From the NCBI GenBank assembly GCA_903854305.1, contig CAINWC010000036.1, positions 1 through 5,652 on the forward strand: a DNA stretch of 5,652 nt. The letters are read 5' to 3'. The notes beneath the pieces are model-generated. The model searched no databases. It was not told the DNA's origin and was given only the letters and a program-made list of their open reading frames with translations. Below are positions 5,644 to 5,652 of the stretch, piece by piece. Both the position numbers and the translations under genes were made by a program. Position 1 is the stretch's first letter. Each line of letters starts with the position of its first letter. Origin of the DNA: an uncultured Pseudomonadota bacterium (lineage in GTDB: Bacteria; Pseudomonadota; Gammaproteobacteria; Burkholderiales; Methylophilaceae).

Positions 5644-5652
5644 GTGAGATTA
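5644..5652 (+). CDS. Probable start of an unidentified gene (3' partial, three codons)
   Basis: GTG AGA TTA (Met-Arg-Leu) is open to the window edge and preceded at seven bases by AGGAGG. The frame is also open upstream to 5530, with in-frame ATGs at 5560 and 5617, and that stretch would encode an arginine-rich extension (MPALSRRACKRQQ...). I prefer GTG because of the Shine-Dalgarno, and the extension looks more like leader than protein. Product unknown. Confidence 0.35.

Overview
The window looks like chromosomal DNA of a moderately AT-rich Gram-negative bacterium, most likely a betaproteobacterium. The cues are an RND efflux pump, a TolC-type outer-membrane channel, and a divergent PCMT-family methyltransferase directly ahead of tolC, an order I associate with betaproteobacteria. 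A methylotroph such as the Methylophilaceae would fit the base composition and protein style, but this is inference and no marker here proves it.

Layout: (1) 1-1773 is the 3' part of an RND-family inner-membrane efflux permease whose start lies upstream of the window. (2) A 90-bp gap (1774-1863) carries a perfect TATAAT and a modest ribosome binding site. (3) 1864-5140 is a tightly packed, same-strand cluster that reads like one operon: a PCMT-like methyltransferase, the TolC-family channel (13-bp gap), an isochorismatase-family cysteine hydrolase (11-bp overlap) and a conserved, membrane-anchored protein of unknown function (17-bp gap). (4) 5141-5652 has no convincing complete gene. It starts very AT-rich (24 G/C in 5141-5220), holds a cluster of GTTGGA/CCAAC motifs and a T7 tract, and becomes GC-rich (48 G/C in 5561-5640). 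It ends in a perfect AGGAGG followed by GTG at 5644, the probable start of a gene that runs off the window.

How the parts work together: the RND permease and TolC are two of the three parts of a tripartite efflux system; the periplasmic adaptor would be expected upstream, outside the window. The methyltransferase, hydrolase and unknown protein are operon neighbours with no obvious mechanical role in efflux.

The least conventional part is the last 250 bases. The leader ahead of the GTG can form two mutually exclusive hairpins, one of which covers half of the Shine-Dalgarno sequence, and a larger imperfect stem-loop lies further upstream. This could be a structured 5' leader or the edge of an inserted element; the window ends too soon to decide. 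Nothing here is clearly a new defence or mobile system.
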